Source: Paenibacillus sp. 598K
GTDB lineage: Bacteria; Bacillota; Bacilli; Paenibacillales; Paenibacillaceae
Reading direction: 5' to 3'
NCBI RefSeq assembly: GCF_003851045.1
Contig: NZ_BFBX01000037.1
Span: forward strand, 19,667 to 83,666
Length of the DNA: 64,000 nt
In this document: one piece after another, positions 63,030 through 64,000 of the stretch
How positions within the stretch are numbered: the stretch's first letter is position 1
Layout: each line of letters starts with the position of its first letter
Position numbers and translations under genes: made by a program
The notes under the pieces: model-generated
The model's input: the letters and a program-made list of their open reading frames with translations, nothing else
Databases searched by the model: none
Told to the model about the DNA's origin: nothing

Positions 63030-63605
63030 ATGAATAAGCAACCTGAAATAACGGACAAAACGAGACAAACCTTTATTAATGTCTTCTGCGACTTGTATTG
63101 CCAAAAACCAATTGAAAAAATATCCGTGCAAGAGATTGCCAAGCTATCCGGATACAATCGCAGCACCTTTTATCAATACTTTACGGATATCTATGCGTTG
63201 TTGGATTTCGTTGAAGAGCGTGTCTTACAATCCATTCACGAGGAGATGGCGAGCCGAGAGTTTTCTACCCATACGTTCCAGGATGCGCTGCAATGTCTGG
63301 AAAACGCAGAGGAAATATCCGTGCTGAAAGCCCTCTTGGGCGACTATGGCGCGGTTCATTTTATTGAACGGCTGAAAAGAGAAATTCCTTTTGAGCGATT
63401 GATTTTTGAACAATTCCCCACAAATGAGGTCTTGGCGCCCTACATCATTGAGTTTTACATCTCCACGTTACTCTCGATGTTTCGCCTGTGGATACGCAAT
63501 GACAAAGATCTATCGTCGGAAGAGCTGGTCCAATTGATCGATAGCCTGTTTGCCAATGGAATCACATCGCATCATATCTTCGGGATGAATCATCCGCAGC
63601 GTTAA
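63030..63605 (+). CDS. TetR/AcrR-family transcriptional regulator
   Basis: This 191-residue protein has a TetR DNA-binding domain (PIEKISVQEIAKLSGYNRST, then FYQYFTDIYALLDFVEERVL) and a helical C-terminal domain like that of other Bacillota TetR proteins. CTGGAGG precedes the ATG. It is divergent from the ketopantoate-reductase-family gene and is followed after 18 bp by a second regulator gene, suggesting a regulatory operon. Confidence 0.88.
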   Translation: MNKQPEITDKTRQTFINVFCDLYCQKPIEKISVQEIAKLSGYNRSTFYQYFTDIYALLDFVEERVLQSIHEEMASREFSTHTFQDALQCLENAEEISVLKALLGDYGAVHFIERLKREIPFERLIFEQFPTNEVLAPYIIEFYISTLLSMFRLWIRNDKDLSSEELVQLIDSLFANGITSHHIFGMNHPQR

Positions 63606-63623
63606 TCAGAGAGGAGGGGGCTT

Positions 63624-64000
63624 GTGCCCAAAAAGGACAATATGCTGGCGATCCTGTGGATGTTGAACTCGGGAGAGAAGTGGACGGCACAGCAAATCGC
63701 AGAAAAGCTGGAGATCCATATCAGAACCGTGTATCGCTATATCGATGCCCTATGTGCCAGCGGCGTCCCGATCATAGCCGATACCGGGCATAATGGCGGG
63801 TATAGCTTGCTGCGCCAATTCATCACCTCTCCGTTGCTGTTTAGTATGGATGAAAAAAAGGCCTTGCTTCATGCGGCCCAGTTTGCAAAAGAAGCTGGCT
63901 ATCCTTTGAGCGAGGCATTAGAGCAAGCAACCTCCAAATTGAAAATGTATTCGAATCCGGAGCAGGAAGGGATGCTAACCCATCACTTGGCCGGATTCGA
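63624..64000 (+). CDS. YafY/DeoR-like HTH regulator, 3' end outside the window
   Basis: A GTG at 63624 preceded by GAGGAGG opens a frame that is still open at the window end (125 codons). The first 60 residues form a winged helix (MLNSGEKWTAQQIAEKLEI, RTVYRYIDALCASGVPIIAD, NGGYSLL), typical of YafY-type regulators with a C-terminal WYL domain. The WYL part is not yet reached. It probably forms an operon with the preceding TetR gene. Confidence 0.8.
   Translation, partial: MPKKDNMLAILWMLNSGEKWTAQQIAEKLEIHIRTVYRYIDALCASGVPIIADTGHNGGYSLLRQFITSPLLFSMDEKKALLHAAQFAKEAGYPLSEALEQATSKLKMYSNPEQEGMLTHHLAGF

Noticed and set aside
1..64000. CRISPR arrays, tRNA or rRNA genes, prophage genes
   Set aside because: Scanning by eye found no regularly spaced repeats, no rRNA or tRNA signatures and no phage structural genes.

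Overview
The window looks like chromosomal DNA of a Paenibacillus-type bacterium (Bacillota, about 50% G+C). The basis is strong AGGAGG ribosome sites with frequent GTG/TTG starts, many lipoprotein signal peptides, S-layer-homology domains, LplB/YtcP-type sugar permease pairs without their own ATPase, YesM/YesN-type sensing and a ZTP (pfl) riboswitch. I see no rRNA, tRNA, CRISPR array, prophage or replication origin.

Region 1 (1-6.8 kb). The first 17 bases are the right end of an IS200/IS605-type element. After a probable regulator remnant comes a sulfur-scavenging group: an SsuD-like alkanesulfonate monooxygenase and an HpaB-family flavin monooxygenase on the minus strand, a divergent TetR regulator, then an SfnG-like dimethylsulfone monooxygenase and an acyl-CoA-dehydrogenase-fold flavoprotein. 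No sulfonate transporter is present.

Region 2 (6.9-16.9 kb). A YesM/YesN-like two-component pair lies opposite a carbohydrate operon: two permeases, a lipoprotein solute-binding protein and a secreted GH39-like multidomain glycosidase.

Region 3 (17-26.2 kb). This is a mixed stretch: an A+T-richer nucleotidyltransferase, a surface protein with FN3 and SLH domains, an apparently leaderless ArsR regulator with an MFS exporter, folD and a cyclodeaminase-family gene under a ZTP riboswitch, a TnpB-only IS605-group element with intact catalytic residues, and a broken C45-peptidase gene.

Region 4 (26.3-35.1 kb). A membrane-bound AraC-type regulator precedes a second binding-protein/two-permease operon that ends with a secreted BNR_4-type beta-propeller protein, a possible polysaccharide lyase.

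Region 5 (35.3-44.8 kb). An island of small lipoproteins and secreted proteins, mostly of unknown function, includes a metzincin-like HExxH protein and a duplicated-domain lipoprotein with a broken third unit. A cytoplasmic propeller protein, an aldo/keto reductase and its AraC regulator follow.

Region 6 (45-61.9 kb). A glycan-utilisation locus holds a secreted tandem beta-helix protein with three N-terminal repeats, its signal-less paralogue, a GntR/LacI-type regulator, a GH38 alpha-mannosidase, a three-gene ABC importer and a GH2 beta-mannosidase. The same 11-bp word, TTGTATATTTG, lies before all three plus-strand units, and a perfect palindrome covers the -10 region of the first. Together these suggest one regulon. 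Products released outside would be imported and trimmed by the cytoplasmic mannosidases.

Region 7 (61.9-64 kb). A ketopantoate-reductase-family gene is divergent from a TetR gene, which is followed by a YafY-like regulator cut by the window end.
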